Positions 39,201-51,154 of a DNA stretch of 64,000 nt are shown one piece after another. A program made the position numbers and the translations under genes. Location of the stretch: assembly GCA_903813345.2 (NCBI GenBank), contig CAIIXF020000009.1, forward strand, positions 5,204,030 through 5,268,029, read 5' to 3'. Numbering within the stretch: position 1 is the stretch's first letter; each line of letters opens with the position of its first letter. Under the pieces are notes generated by a model. The model was given only the letters and a program-made list of their open reading frames with translations, searched no databases and had not been told where the DNA came from. The stretch is from Owenia fusiformis (lineage: Eukaryota; Annelida; Polychaeta; Sabellida; Oweniidae).

Positions 39201-42200
39201 AACAAAATACATAAATGGCACACTAATACCTCCTGTGAGGGAGTATGGTAACTATTGGTAAGTTATCCAAACTTTAAGCAAAATTGTCGTTATGCACGCT
39301 AAATACAGTTTTTTTTTGAATTTAAGCTGTTCACTTTCATCAATCTGTATTAACTGTTTTATCTTTAAAGGTCAAGTATGCCAATATCTTTTTATCATTT
39401 TTTATGCTAATGTACATTACATATGTTAAGGAATTTGTACTTACATCAAAAAAACAAAGTAGAAGTTAAAATTTGGTCTTGAAATTTCAATTCCATATTG
39501 TTTCAAATTTATGAAAATGTTTTATGATATCTGGCATCTAGCCACCTCTTTCCAAGTATCATCCAAAAATAATATAATATAATGTATCATTGTTACAGGT
39601 ATATTGGTTGCATTGTGGTGTGCTCTATCATAGTGCTGATAATCACATGCTACCTTTTGGCTGTTTTGATTGGCTTCTGTGGCCAAGCCCCCTATGAAGA
39701 CCTTACTGACTGCAATAGAAATAATGGATCTTGTCTTTTCAAATCGTAAGTTATCATTTGATTTGCATGATATATTGTATTGTTAAAAAGTAAATATGCT
39801 AGCAGAAAATGAAGCATTTAACAGAGGAGTTTCTACAGGGTGTCCCTAAAGTATGCCCCCCCCCCTAGGCAGACATATACCAATGTCTCCATAGTTTGTG
39901 TCATATATCATAAAGCTTATCCAAAGTTACGTTGATTTGCCTCACATCATGACTGAACTCTAAAGTGGGAAAAGTTACAGGCATCTCAAGATTTAGTGTT
40001 TGGGCAAAATTTATGTTCAGTTTTACACAAAATTAAAAGTCCATGTGTCTCCCTAGGCTTTGTTAATAGCAGCCATTCTTCTCATGAGATTTTAAGAGAT
40101 TTGCCTAATAAACCTCGAATGACGTACCTTTCTTTCTTTTTAATAACAGATTTAAATTCAGTGAAAAGTTTTCTACAATGATGACTTTGATTTATACTGT
40201 TACGTTATTGAAGTTATTTTTTAACTTTTTCAACTTTTCTAAAGAAGCTTGGACCAAATCTCAATTGATGCAATGTTACATGTTAAAATTCTTTAAAACC
40301 TTGGTTTATTCATTAAACAACTAACATGTCCATGATTAATGACAATATGCTCATTATGGTCATCCCATACACAGCCAATATAATTCGGCACCGTTTCGGC
40401 ATCGAAAAAATTCGGCGCTGTTCCGGCACCGTTTCGGTCCCGAAACCTTTCGACACCAAAATTTGCTACCGGACTAGTCAGTCCATTTGGTGCCGTTTCG
40501 GCACCGAAATTTGGTACCGAAATGGTGTCGAAAATCAGATTGCATTTTGGGGGTGTAGTATGCCATTCGAACACAAACAGTTACATTTATTAGAAAAAAC
40601 TTCTTATAATGCTAAACACCCTCTTTGCTCTCTCATTCAGGCATTGTTTTATTGTTTCAGAGGTATAGTCTTCACTTTCCTTTTTGGCTGGCTCTTCATG
40701 CTGATAACCATGGCTCTGTTCCTTGGTGGAGGTCTGGCACATAATGAGGTCTGCAACCGAGTGGTAGATCTAAAAAACTCTGAAATCATACAGGTAACCT
40801 TATGAAGTGGCCTGCACAAGGCAACTTTTATTAGAAATGTGGCAAAACGTCTGTGCTATTTTATTTATGTAGTTAGTGTCATATCCTTACTTATGCTTAT
40901 TTAATAATGTCATAAAATTATGTATGAAATCTAAGATAACAATTGAAACATATTTTGGTGTATAAAGATTAAGTTGAATAGATTCTTGAATAGAAAATTC
41001 AAGAAAACTGATCTCAAGGTGTGATTTTATATTACTTTGTAGATAACTGATCCATTTGTTATGAGGGAACTGCAGAAAGCAATAAACATCAATACAACAA
41101 TTACAAATATCATCAGGTACATAAATATTTTGATATGTTAATGAAATAAGAAATCTACATGTATACTAGAATTATATAAACCAGGTACAAAGTTTGGAAG
41201 CAAGTTTATAATTATGACCATCATTCACTGACTTTTGGAACATCACTTGAATACTCCTAAAATATATTGTATATTCTTTGCAGACAATGTTCCAACAATA
41301 TGGCCTTGTACACTGCAATAAACTTTGACAGTTATGCTAATATCACAGAATACTTGGATATAGATGTGAGTATTCATGAAATAATAATGATCAGGAATAT
41401 GATTTTAAAATGTCACTAATGCCATTAATTGCCAATATCAATTAAAGATTTTTATTTACAGAGGTACAACATCACTGAGAACTTTTTATTTACTCAGGTA
41501 CAATATCAAAAAGAAATTCTTATATACAGAGGTACAATATCACTGAGAGCTTTTGATTTACAGAGGCACAATATCACTGAGAATTTTTATTATTTACAGT
41601 GGTACAATATCACTGAGAACCTTTTATTTACAGAGGCACAATATCACAGAGAATTTTTATTATTTACAGAGGTATAATATCACAGAGAATTTCGCTGCTT
41701 TGACCAATATAACCGTTGACTTGAGTGGAGTCCAAGTCATAACTCCAGAGTTGAGGAACATTTTATCAAATGTTTCACAAATTGATCTTATGTTGATCAA
41801 TACAACAATCATCAAAAATGAGGTAATTAGTTTAATTTATTTGGATAAGTTTTCTTTATTTATACATCATTCTTAGTTGGTCAATTGTTTGCTTGTTTCT
41901 GATATTTTAACTAGCACGCTATAACTACAAAGTCATTTAGTAATCAATTAATAAGGTAATCATGTGACAAAATACTACTATAGTGCCAACAAATGGTTGC
42001 AAAAGTATAACAATTGTTAAAGACATAAACCATCTGACCACTGATGCTGAATGCCAGTCCCAAAAATATGGTCCACTTCTTGGTCATGTAAGGATTGTTT
42101 CAAAGGTGACGATGGATATAAAATTGAATACCCTGTTTTACAGTTGAACCAGGATGTCACAGCAATAAACCTGAATACCTATGCTGCCACCCTTAGGACC

Positions 42201-45200
42201 TTATCAAGCTCAGGTGTAAGGAAACAATAAAATGATAATAAAATTTTATGATATCTATACATTATTAAATAAATTATAATGTGAGAGAAATAATCTAGTT
42301 AAAAATGACAGTGTTAACAATTGTACAATCAGTCAATCAATTTAAGTTCATAAATGTTCATATATCATATTCATAATTTAAAAGAACCAACACTGCTCCC
42401 ATCTTTGTATCAGCTAAAAACCTGTGATTCCAAATAAAATGAAATATGTGTAGTGTAACTAATTATAATATTCTATAATTTAATTCTATCTGTATTAAGG
42501 AATAGCATTGAGTGCCAAATGCCAGACAAATGCCAGTCTGAGAAGACAACATTACATTTCAGAATGCTATTAATACTTCTCAGTGAAGAATTAGAAATAT
42601 ATATTGAATATATTAAATATCTTTGCAGCTTCCAGGTGTTGATTTGAATTCTACAGCAGATGAATTGACAAATCTAGCAGCTACTTTTATTCCATCAATG
42701 ACCACCTTGAAAGTAAGTCTACACACAGTAAAATGTTGACTTGATTTACATTTATAGCTCTTAACCACTGTGCTCTTCAATTTTGCAGCTTGTTATGATT
42801 TCTTTAACATTTATTGTAATTTAGGATCAGAAATAAGCATTATGTTGCTTATAAAATTTGATATTTATTAGGCACCAATCTTTGGGACAGGCCTGCTAAT
42901 GTAATACTGTACTGTAATATAATCTATATACAGCAGAGGGTAGTTTATGACTACAGAGTCTATGACTCTGCGCTCAAGGTAACATATAACATGTATGAAA
43001 TATTGATTATTACTTTTTCAGAACAACATATTGAGTCATGTCAAGGTCCTTGAAGACAATAGAGATCTTTCAGTAAGTATATATGAGTTATGTTATATCA
43101 AATTATTTTCAATATTCTTTTTTAATATTCAAAGAAAAATTGTAAGTTATACACTATTATCTCTTTAATGAGTGCACAGGCATATAGTTCCAATGAGTAT
43201 ACATGCAACTTTTATGATGAATATGGTCTCAAGAAAATGCAAAGTGTAATGCATTAGTTTCGATTATTAACACATGGCTTCGATTGCTGATTATATCTAA
43301 TGCAGAGAAAGAAATACAGGAGCTGGAGAGTATGTAAGCCTTGATGATAACAACTAAAAACATTATCAGGGATATTTTTTCTAAATATTTTGCATGTGTG
43401 CTAATTGAAATCCATTATTTTTCAATTTCAATTTGGGAAGTGCACTATGCTTTCATGAAAGAGGATACGGTAGTATCAACTATTAGTAGATCAACTATTG
43501 CCAAATACCAAATGTGTGATCCTTCAGAATTCTTATAAATTCAGTCTAAACTTTGTTCAGAAGCATTGATGGATCTCACATATTCATTATTAAACGACAA
43601 CCTTAATTTTAGATTCAATATTTTTCAACTATAGGCCGCATCCAACAGTCTTGTAGCTGAGATGGAGAAAAGTCAGGAATCGATCCAGACAAATGGAACT
43701 GCTGCAATACGTAGTATAGGTGCCAACCTCACCTTAACAATACGTGACAATTTACAGAGTTTTATGACCAATCTTGATTATGTTGTAAGTATTTAAATTA
43801 TCTAAACACCTTCTGATGATTTTATGAAGATATATAAAAGTGAACAGTTAAACCTGTGTAATAATAGTACCATACTGCCTTTAATCCAAATTTGCCTCAC
43901 TTTTACAATAATAGTACTGCCTTTAATCCAAATTTGCCTCAATTTTACAATTTGCCCCACCATATCTTGGGTTAGTCATGTATGCATTGCACACATTTTA
44001 TTGTAGGTCAGGAATAACATAGGTAGATGTGGTGTGGTATATTCTGCCCTAGACAACAGTGTTATAGCTGCTTGCAAGAATGTACTCTACCCATTTGTAA
44101 GTTCAGATGGAATATACTAATTACCTCAAAATCAGAACTAAACAACAATAGTACTATCTAACAATATCCACCAGATCACAAATCATACTATCCTTTTATT
44201 TTTGAGATATTGTATTCAGAGGTGAATATTTGAATTGCCAAACGGTGGCCAATTTCAGGCCTTGATTTTTTAATAATATTTAGCCCTTTGTAAAAATTAT
44301 TGACCTCATTTTTAACAATTTGGACTCATTTGTATAAAATAATTTTGAATATTGTTTGCAATGCCTGATTCTGCTTGTAACATATTCATATTCTTCTGTT
44401 ACAGAACAGTTTCTGGTTTGCCATGGGTTGGTGTATATTCTTCATGATGCCCGCAATGGTGTTAGCCTGGATGTTGGTGGACCAGTTCAAGAAGACTCAA
44501 CCCTACAGTGAAGTTACTCCATTTGAAGGGGAGGGCAGACCACTGAACTCTCAGGGGGGCATGCAAAAGTAAATATTTTTGGGGAATTTATACATGAATG
44601 ATTTAAAAGTTTAATGGCTTAGCTATCCAAATGTTCAAAAATAATTGACACAAAATTTTTTGATGAACACTAATGATAAAAAGTACAGGATATATGAAAG
44701 AGAGATATGTATGAAGGAGATATATGTATTTGTACTTTAGTTTTAAATCATTGTCCATAAATCCATTGACAATTAGTTTGTGTGTATGCCATGCAAATCA
44801 TATTTTAGATTTAAAGATAAATTCAAAAAGAAGGGAAAACAGCCCGAATCTAATGGTGCTGCTGCTGCTGCAACTATGGCATATGATGAAAGCCAAGCTC
44901 AACCTATGCAAGAGTGGTCCCCCAAGTACAACCAAGGCCGTCCATCTGTAGATCTCCCCAGGGCAAGAGTTGGTGGAGCCCCTGGAATGCAACAGGACAA
45001 CCCACGGTGGGCAGAGAGTAGAGATCAAGAGGCTGGATTTAATCAGCATAGAGATCAACCTTATCATAATGGAAGGCAGAATGGATATCAGAACCAAGCC
45101 TATAGGTTAGACAGTGGTCAAGGAGTCCACTAGTATCAGTGAATGTGCTACGTGAATTCAAATGGGATTTAATGGTGAACCACCAATACATGTCAATATG

Positions 45201-48200
45201 AAGATTGTTATATCATTGATACATATAAGAAAATAGTGTATTTAGGAGGCCATTTGAAATCATTTAGCACAAAAATAGATTGATACAGTTGACCAACTTT
45301 CACTATACATCTTCCTGTATATGATATGAAGGTTGGAACTGTTATCATTTTACAGTATATGGCTTACTAACTCCTTGGTGCCAGGGCTGGGTCTAGCTTG
45401 GGATGGAGACTGCTATGGTACACTCCCCTCCAAATGTTTGGCAATTTTATTTCCCCATTGTGAAGTGCTTGAAACCATGGCATTGAAATTTGAGAAAAGA
45501 GTTGAATATTTTGGCAAGGGTCTGAATGGCAGTATGTTAAATTTGGAAATTATGATTCCAACCTTTCCCTTTTTCAACCTTTCAGTCGTTAACCCTGCTC
45601 AATTACAACAGGTAGTCTTTATTATCCCACCGAACGAAGTTCCAGGGGGATATAGAGAAGCCGTTCCTCCGTTCGTTCGTCCATCTGTTCGATCGTCCGT
45701 GTGTCCGGGCGATAACTCCAATACCCGTTGACGGATTTGATTCAAATTTTATAGGCTTATGCCTTATGAGTGTAGGACCTCTGCTCGAGAAGGAATTTTC
45801 AATATGGCCGCTCAATTCAAAATGGCCGCCATTTTATGGCCGCCATTTTTCGTAAAAAATGTAATCGTTGATAACTCAAATACAAGTTGATGGATTTGGT
45901 TCAAATTTTATATGCTGTTGCCTAGGGACAAAGGTTTCAAAAAGAGATTTTCAAGATGGCCGCTTAATTTCAAAATGGCGGCCATTTTTCGTAAAAATAT
46001 GTAATCTTTGATAACTCAAATACCAGTGAACGGATTTGGTTCAAATTTTATATGATGATGCTTAGGGACACAGTAGCTATGTTCGACAAAATTTTTTCAA
46101 GATGGCCGCTTAATTTCAAAATGGTGGCAGTTTTTCGTAAAAAACGTAATCTTTGATAACTCAAATACCAGTGAACAGATTTTGTTGAAATTTTATATGA
46201 TTATGCCTCGGGACACAGTTGCTCTGTTCAAGAAATAATTTTCAAGATGGCGGCTGAATTTCAAGATGGCGGCCAATTTTCGGAAAAAACATAATCTTTG
46301 ATAACTCATATACCAGTGAACGGATTTGGTTCAAATTTTATATGACGATGCCTAGTTCACAATGGTATAAACTAACTTTGTGCCAAATTTCATGCTTCTA
46401 TCACAAAGTGCACAAACATTTCAATATTTACACTAGCCTAGCTATAATAAGCATAATATGTTTTGTTTGGTGGGATTTGCTACTCCGTGGAGTTGCTGTT
46501 TTTCTAGTTGACTCTATGGCCAAACTTAAACACTTGATGCAGTAAATGGCGGTGTTGTGGTTACCAAACATTATTAGGGGGGTGTACTATCATTATGGTA
46601 CTTTATATACAACTTACAGTATATTTCATTTCCTATGATTACAGAGATTACGGGTCTGTGCCTTACGAGGAGATACAATTATAAACATAATGGTAACTGA
46701 ATATATAAAACATCAAAATGGTCATACTCGTTTTGTGAATTTGAACAAAAGGCAAAAATTAACAAGGAATATAGATAGGGTTATAACCTGATATCTAGTA
46801 TGATATGTGCTTCACAATATCTACGCAATTTCTGGCTTTTAACAACAAACAGAATAAAATTGTTGTGTTATAAATCCTAGAATCTCATTCTCTATTCTTT
46901 AAATCTAAACTCTGGGTAATCAGACTCATTGTTTTTGTCAGTGACTGGAGCTCTAACATTTATATAGAATAGTTAATTTCTTAAGCATTGCTTGAGCATT
47001 GTCTGATCTCTGGTCAGTTCATTTTTCTTTAAACAAGTATGACTTTGATGATATTTTATATTGCCTGGTATATTGCATGGTAGGGAAGAGTGGAGTAGAA
47101 AGCATAGTATAAATAGCACATTCAATGGCAAGCTTATGTTATACACTTTTATATATGAATTCATTCAAGTAGGGATATTCAATGGAAATAACTTTGAAAT
47201 GAGATGAAAAATCATGAATTTCTTTAAGTGATTCTGTTAACAATTTTTGGTAATACAGGTAATGTACACCATTGGCCCTGGTTTCTACTTTTGCCTTGTT
47301 TTGGATAATTTTGACATCAAAATATCACATTTTCAAAGTAGGCAGACTCACCTTGTAAGCACATGTAATGGTGGCAGTTTTCAACATTACACACACTTAA
47401 ATTTTCAAATTCATTTTGCTTAGGATTCAGGTCCAATGAACCACTCCACTTTGTACAATGAACCACTCCATATGTACACAAAATGGACTCCTAATATAAA
47501 ATCCATAAAAGCTTTCACTTCACTCACTCTTACACCATGCAGTTACCCTAGGAACAGGGGATCTCAAATTTGGCAAGGGGGGATATCTTTGAAATCTGGG
47601 TGCACACAAAAGATGTGTGTGTTTTGAGAAACGAAATTATGACTAGTTTTAAACATAACGGCCAAAAAAGATCCATTGACCCAAAATGAAAAAACAATTG
47701 CACAGGGAATATAGGTAGAGGAGGGGGGTTCAGTGAATGCGTAACATTACGTTGCATTTATTGCATTATAAAACTTGTGGAACGAGCACAAAATATTATC
47801 AGAACCATTTTACTATTCCATGAGGCTTATTTTGTTGCTAATTTAGTTTAAGATTGGAAACCATTGCTTTTTAGCTGACTGGGCAATCTTATTGTAAATC
47901 ATCATCAAAATGGACTCCTGGTGCATTATCGAATATTAATTAATTGGCTTTTCAAAATGTATATAATTTGCTTTCCATTTCTTAGAAATAACAATATTTA
48001 CGATTCATAAAATATGATTATCTTTCCTTGGTACAATGTCATTTAATTTTGGGAAAAGAACTGAATTTTAAGAATCGTAATTCGCCATATATTCCTTGGA
48101 AACTGGCCACTGACTCACCATGCTTTCACACCTTGGTTTATAGGGACTATTACTGAGATGCAGAACATACTGAAACAACAGCTAAAACCAACCAATTGTA

Positions 48201-48868
48201 AGTTGCTTTGGGGGCTGGATGAATAATAATCACCTTATATGCCTTTTTCATTCAATGATTTTTAAATTTGTATTACCTGAATAACAGAAGTTGTGCTGTA
48301 AATTAATTGAAAAATAAGAGTGCTATATAATATATGACCATAGTAGCCCATTACCTATAATACCAATTTTAAAGTTTAAACACTGTTTACATACTGGGTA
48401 CTGTACATTATAGTCATTGGAAATTTCATTAAGGATATATTATTGGAGGAATGCATTCAAATAAAAGGTCACTAAGATAATATTTCCTTTTTCAGTTCTC
48501 CAGAAGACACAATAGATACACCATCATCCCCAGGAAAGGGCTACCCAAATGACATCCCTGAGGGTATGGTGTCCCGTATTGGAAACCAGCCTCGGAATAG
48601 GCGACCAATTAGTGGCACAGACTTGGATGAAAGACCCCGAAATATCCCAAGACCCAAAATTGGTCCTGCTTCCCCTAGGGATGATATTGGTGATCCCCAT
48701 AGGCCTGACATGAAACCCTCTTCTCCAAATTATTTTGACCGCCCTAGAGATATTCCACCCCAATCAGGTCAACAAAAAAATCCTGCCATTTACAAGGACA
48801 TGTATCCCAATGTTAATCCCTATGATAATATGAAGGTCAACCCATTGTTCAATGGGCGTCATTATTAG
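30237..48868 (+). CDS. PROM1-like: Prominin-like gene B (complete, alternative tails)
   Basis: Complete prominin paralogue. Common exons: 30237-30486, 31120-31175, 31453-31658, 31952-32087, 34104-34170, 35048-35131, 35320-35519, 35739-35819, 37435-37498, 37680-37759, 39184-39257, 39599-39745, 40661-40793, 41043-41116, 41284-41365, 41670-41822, 42144-42215, 42629-42712, 43022-43072, 43635-43784, 44007-44096, 44405-44568. They give 832 residues plus a tail, about 845, 940 or 956 in all, near the usual 850-870 or longer. Layout: signal peptide (residues about 1-38), TM1 about 103-128, Cys cluster CITCCCRSCGKCGG, TM2 about 155-180, loop 2, TM3 about 433-460 ending GFCG, TM4 about 482-508, loop 3 with many NxT/S sequons and a terminal Cys pair, TM5 about 782-803. 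I chose ATG 30237 as the first in frame; 30264 is an alternative before the hydrophobic core. The TM1/Cys-cluster/TM2 arrangement and TM3/TM4 spacing are diagnostic of prominins. Confidence 0.92.
32390..34060 (-). mobile_element. 5'-truncated CR1/Jockey-type non-LTR retrotransposon
   Basis: Inserted antisense in the gene B intron 32088-34103. It holds an open 500-residue reverse transcriptase frame (34037 to 32535), with NYRPVSLTS, LDFSKAFDTV, SGVPQGTVLGPL, the catalytic FADD box and a C-terminal region (RRAARFV, WNTLPGDIL) typical of CR1/Jockey-clade elements. The endonuclease half is missing, as expected from 5' truncation. The frame has no stops, so the insertion is fairly young. A 3' UTR-like stretch runs to about 32390; ends are approximate and no clear target duplication was seen. 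Confidence 0.85.
34185..34695 (+). mobile_element. 3' fragment of L1/Tx1-like retrotransposon
   Basis: The frame 34208-34600 encodes about 130 residues with a CSLCNELCTLKHLLFSC zinc-knuckle pattern (C-x2-C...H-x4-C), the zf-RVT domain found at the C-terminus of L1/Tx1-type ORF2. It is followed by Ile/Tyr/Asn-rich sequence and an A-rich end near 34690. It lies in the gene B intron 34171-35047. The rest of the element is absent. Boundaries are approximate. Confidence 0.6.
35820..37434. other. Gene B intron with repeat remnants
   Basis: Holds a tRNA-like B box (CGCGGGTTCGATTCC at about 36240) with adjoining TTGGCAGGATAGTTGCC, then a remnant (about 36285-36590) of the GGCCGCC element family ending TTCGTTGGGATTTGCTAC. 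No exon is seen. Confidence 0.45.
37810..37966. mobile_element. Decayed palindromic element
   Basis: Arms with ATCATTTTTATCCACAAG and CTAGTGGATTAAAATGAT and an end TCATAGGATGTTCTATTTAT match the fold-back element at 813-984 in gene A. Confidence 0.45.
38227..38876. mobile_element. 650-bp fold-back TACAGGG element
   Basis: Long inverted repeat arms (at least 150 bp each, about 90% alike) starting TACAGGGTGTCCCGAAAGTA with a poly-C tract and GCAGACATAT. Flanked by TA. It lies in the gene B intron 37760-39183. A one-armed relative is at 39835-40080. Confidence 0.8.
39835..40080. mobile_element. Single arm of the fold-back TACAGGG element
   Basis: ACAGGGTGTCCCTAAAGTAT plus the same C tract, GCAGACATATACCA and AAAGCTTATCCAAAGTTAC as the left arm of 38227-38876; the second arm is missing. 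In the gene B intron 39746-40660. Confidence 0.7.
40383..40535. repeat. CGGCACCGTTTCGG short repeats
   Basis: Direct and inverted copies of TTCGGCACCGTTTCGG and CGGCACCGAAATTTGG; G+C-rich against its AT-rich intron, 125 bp before the TM4 exon of gene B. Confidence 0.6.
41462..41669 (+). repeat. Tandem array of 3' splice-site units in gene B
   Basis: Six upstream copies of a 32-36-bp unit (TTATTTACAG plus AGGTACAATATCACTGAGAA-like sequence) precede the real exon start at 41670, giving AG acceptors before 41462, 41498, 41530, 41564, 41600, 41634 and 41670. Only the 41634 acceptor is in frame (36 nt, adding RHNITENFYYLQ). The others shift frame; I checked the 41600 one and it reaches a stop at once. 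Confidence 0.9.
44809..45133 (+). CDS. Gene B alternative tail exon 1
   Basis: Acceptor TATTTTAG at 44808, phase 2, joins exon 44405-44568. Encodes a basic start (KFKDKFKKKGKQ), a poly-Ala run and a Gln/Asn/Arg-rich tail ending DSGQGVH, then TAG. An internal GT at 45106 would end the exon after 297 nt, again in phase 2, so it could also act as a cassette exon joined to the next two tail exons. Confidence 0.75.
45134..46644. other. Tail-exon interval of gene B: 3' UTR or intron
   Basis: Begins with sequence that would be 3' UTR for tail exon 1 or intron for the others. Holds a second copy of the GGCCGCC-unit element (45628-46510; left end ATCCCACCGAACGAAG, right end TTGGTGGGATTTGC) with four to five internal repeats. 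Confidence 0.55.
45628..46510. mobile_element. GGCCGCC-unit element, copy 2
   Basis: Same plan as 6717-8025: ATCCCACCGAACGAAG start, CGTTCGTTCGTCC tract, then repeated GATAACTCAAATACCAGTG / AAGATGGCCGC units, and GGTGGGATTTGCTAC end. No coding frame. Confidence 0.6.
46645..46684 (+). CDS. Gene B alternative tail exon 2 (short)
   Basis: Acceptor TGATTACAG at 46644, phase 2. It encodes only DYGSVPYEEIQL and a TAA stop, following exon 44568 or the internal donor at 45105. Both tyrosines sit in acidic or turn-like settings. It is too short for ordinary gene finders; the call rests on exact phase fit, a good acceptor and sense-like codons. AATAAA occurs near 46853. Confidence 0.5.
48496..48868 (+). 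CDS. Gene B alternative tail exon 3 (Pro-rich)
   Basis: Acceptor CTTTTTCAG at 48495 with a good pyrimidine tract, phase 2. Encodes about 123 residues rich in Pro, Asp, Arg and Asn, starting SPEDTIDTPSSPGKG and ending NPLFNGRHY, then TAG. Base composition is clearly richer in G+C than the flanks. An AATAAA follows about 140 nt after the stop. I infer mutually exclusive or stepwise use with the 44809 and 46645 exons. Confidence 0.75.
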
Positions 48869-49280
48869 GGTTCCATATCCATTATCAGTAATTTTCAAGG
48901 GCATATCCAAATTCTAAAAACTGCAGGGGTGAATTTAAATAGACAAGGCAAGCCTAAATGATTTACAATGGATTTCATTTCTGCAGTATAAAAAACATCT
49001 AAATAATAAATCTTTGAATCGTATCTGCTGTGTATGCCCATGATCATCAATCAATACACTTTTCCTTCAAAAAGCTATTTATCGCAATTTCCAAGACACC
49101 TGTCTTTTAAGCCTAACAATATTATATTTATATCACTATGACAAAATCATGAATTTTAAAAGTCTTAATTCTGATATACATGAATTAGGTTATAGGTAAT
49201 GGGACATATACTAGACTGAAAGTAACTAAAAAAGGAAAAAACTGTGCAGAAAATAGTTCCTAATCCTAGTTTTTTTAATA

Positions 49281-49362
49281 TACAGGGTGCTCCAAAAGTA
49301 GGTTACATTTATTCACCAATCGGTAAACTGTAACTGTAAACCTACTTTTGTGCCACCCAGTA
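49281..49362. mobile_element. 82-bp TACAGGGTG inverted repeat
   Basis: TACAGGGTGCTCCAAAAGTA and its near complement ending GCCACCCAGTA; forms a hairpin. Flanked by TA. Confidence 0.55.
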
Positions 49363-49654
49363 TTATTGTATTATAGTATATGTTCATGATGGAGAATTAT
49401 CATTGTGCTGGTCACATGACAGAGATCATTGTTGATACCATCAATGAATGATTTAGGAACTATAATGTATATAAAACAGATCAGGGTTATAGCCAGGATT
49501 TAAAATGAGGTGAGACAAATTTAAACAGGTGAGACAAATTTAAACAGGTGAGGCAAATTTAGGCAAGTGAGGCAAAAATGAGAATATTGAACTTTGTAAT
49601 TTACCTAGTTTTACAAATGCTCATACATAGGAAAGACTGAAAACAATTAAGTAC

Positions 49655-49815
49655 ATTAAAACCTGTCTAATCTGATCTCCAATGGAACTTACCATGTATT
49701 CACATTTCAAGTTTTTTAAATATGTGTGTAAATGGGAGATAAAATATTTGGAACCAAGAAAAAGTGTTCACATTGAGAGGTGTTCGGATTAGAGAGGTGT
49801 TTGGATATACAAGTT
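49655..49815. repeat. Relative of the GTGGAACAC family
   Basis: Shares ATTAAAACCTGTCTA with the copy at about 5755 and has AGAGGTGTTCGGATTAGAGAGG near its end. Ends are poorly defined. Confidence 0.35.
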
Positions 49816-49972
49816 TTACTGCACATTGTACAAAAATTGCCTTTTTATATTTGTAAATATGATATATTCAAGATTTTATATTCACTTAGTACATAGTGGA
49901 GCTTGTAAATAAGAAGATATAATATTTTTAAATGAAGTTTTATTTATGGACGGCATCTTATGAAAAATGAAG

Positions 49973-50755
49973 TACAGGGTGGTCCAAAAAAGTGAACTGT
50001 TGCAGCAGGCTATATTTCCCTTATTACCTGCAGGAATACTTTCATATTTTGACATATTGTAGAGGAAGAATCCCGCACATTATGGCGTAAAAATTAGCAT
50101 CCTGCCTTCATTACTTGCAAAGTTATTGTGATCAAAAGAAATGGCTGAGTTTCCAAAGACGAAAACATCTTCCAGTGAAATCGCAACATATTCCTGTATG
50201 GTCTTAAAATGTCAATATCTTCATAATCATGGACCAATTTAATGAAATATGGCTCAAAACACTAAATATTAGATGTCCTTTTGATTTTGTAAGATATTTA
50301 TATGAAGGTCTTCTCAGATTTTGGGTCACAGGGGGTAACTTTGCCCCACTCTAACCATTTGTGGAGGTAACATGCCCCTTAACTGTTGAATGGTTAAAAC
50401 TGCTTCAAAATGGTCAATGAGGGTGTAAAATGTGTTTTCTGCCCAAATAGTATCCCATTTGTCATATGGTATGGCTTAAAATTATATCTCTCACTGTAAG
50501 CTTTTTTAAGATCATCCATTGTGTTTCAACAATTTCCATGAATCACATTGGTAAAATTTTGCACAATATCTAATTTCAGGCATGTTTGTTTAAGTCTTGT
50601 AATTTCTTCAAAATTCAAGACTGAGAATACATTATGGCATCAACAAAATTTTAGACCTTTCTCTTCAAGATGTGATGATATGAGCCAATTCATGCATGTA
50701 TTAAGGAGAATATAGCCTCAGTTGCAGGGGTTCACGTTTTTTGGACCACCCTGTA
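49973..50755. mobile_element. 783-bp TACAGGGTGG element
   Basis: Terminal inverted repeats TACAGGGTGGTCCAAAAAAG and its complement (about 30 bp), TA flanks, no transposase frame: a non-autonomous DNA transposon. Its end matches the motif inside the 90-bp units at 4452-5712. Confidence 0.75.
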
Positions 50756-51154
50756 TAAATATTCTTGATATTCTCGATGGATGAAATGTATGAATACAGT
50801 TGAATTGGGACCTAATTGTCTGAAATTTGTGATCAAATTACGATTGAAGATAGTACTAACGTATTTTTATGCAACAAAGGATGAGTTGGTCCAGTAGACT
50901 GGATTACCTAAAATACAACCAAGAGGCCATGGGCCATTTTGATTTGATCCACGTAAGGTTATTTTTCAGCATGTATAAGTAAAAGCTGAGATATCTGGTT
51001 TGTATAAGAAGTATGTAAGCAATATAAGCAGTATGTCTAAATATGTTATAAGATGCCGAGATTATGTGTGCTTTAGTCAAAATGAGAATACCATGTTGTG
51101 CCAAAATCTGTATATGATGTAAGTCGGTGCAATTATAATGTAATCATGCCATTG

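Noticed and set aside
41429-41876. Overlapping frames across the gene B acceptor array
   Set aside because: Only the part from 41670 (or possibly 41634) is coding; the rest is read-through of repeated acceptor units.
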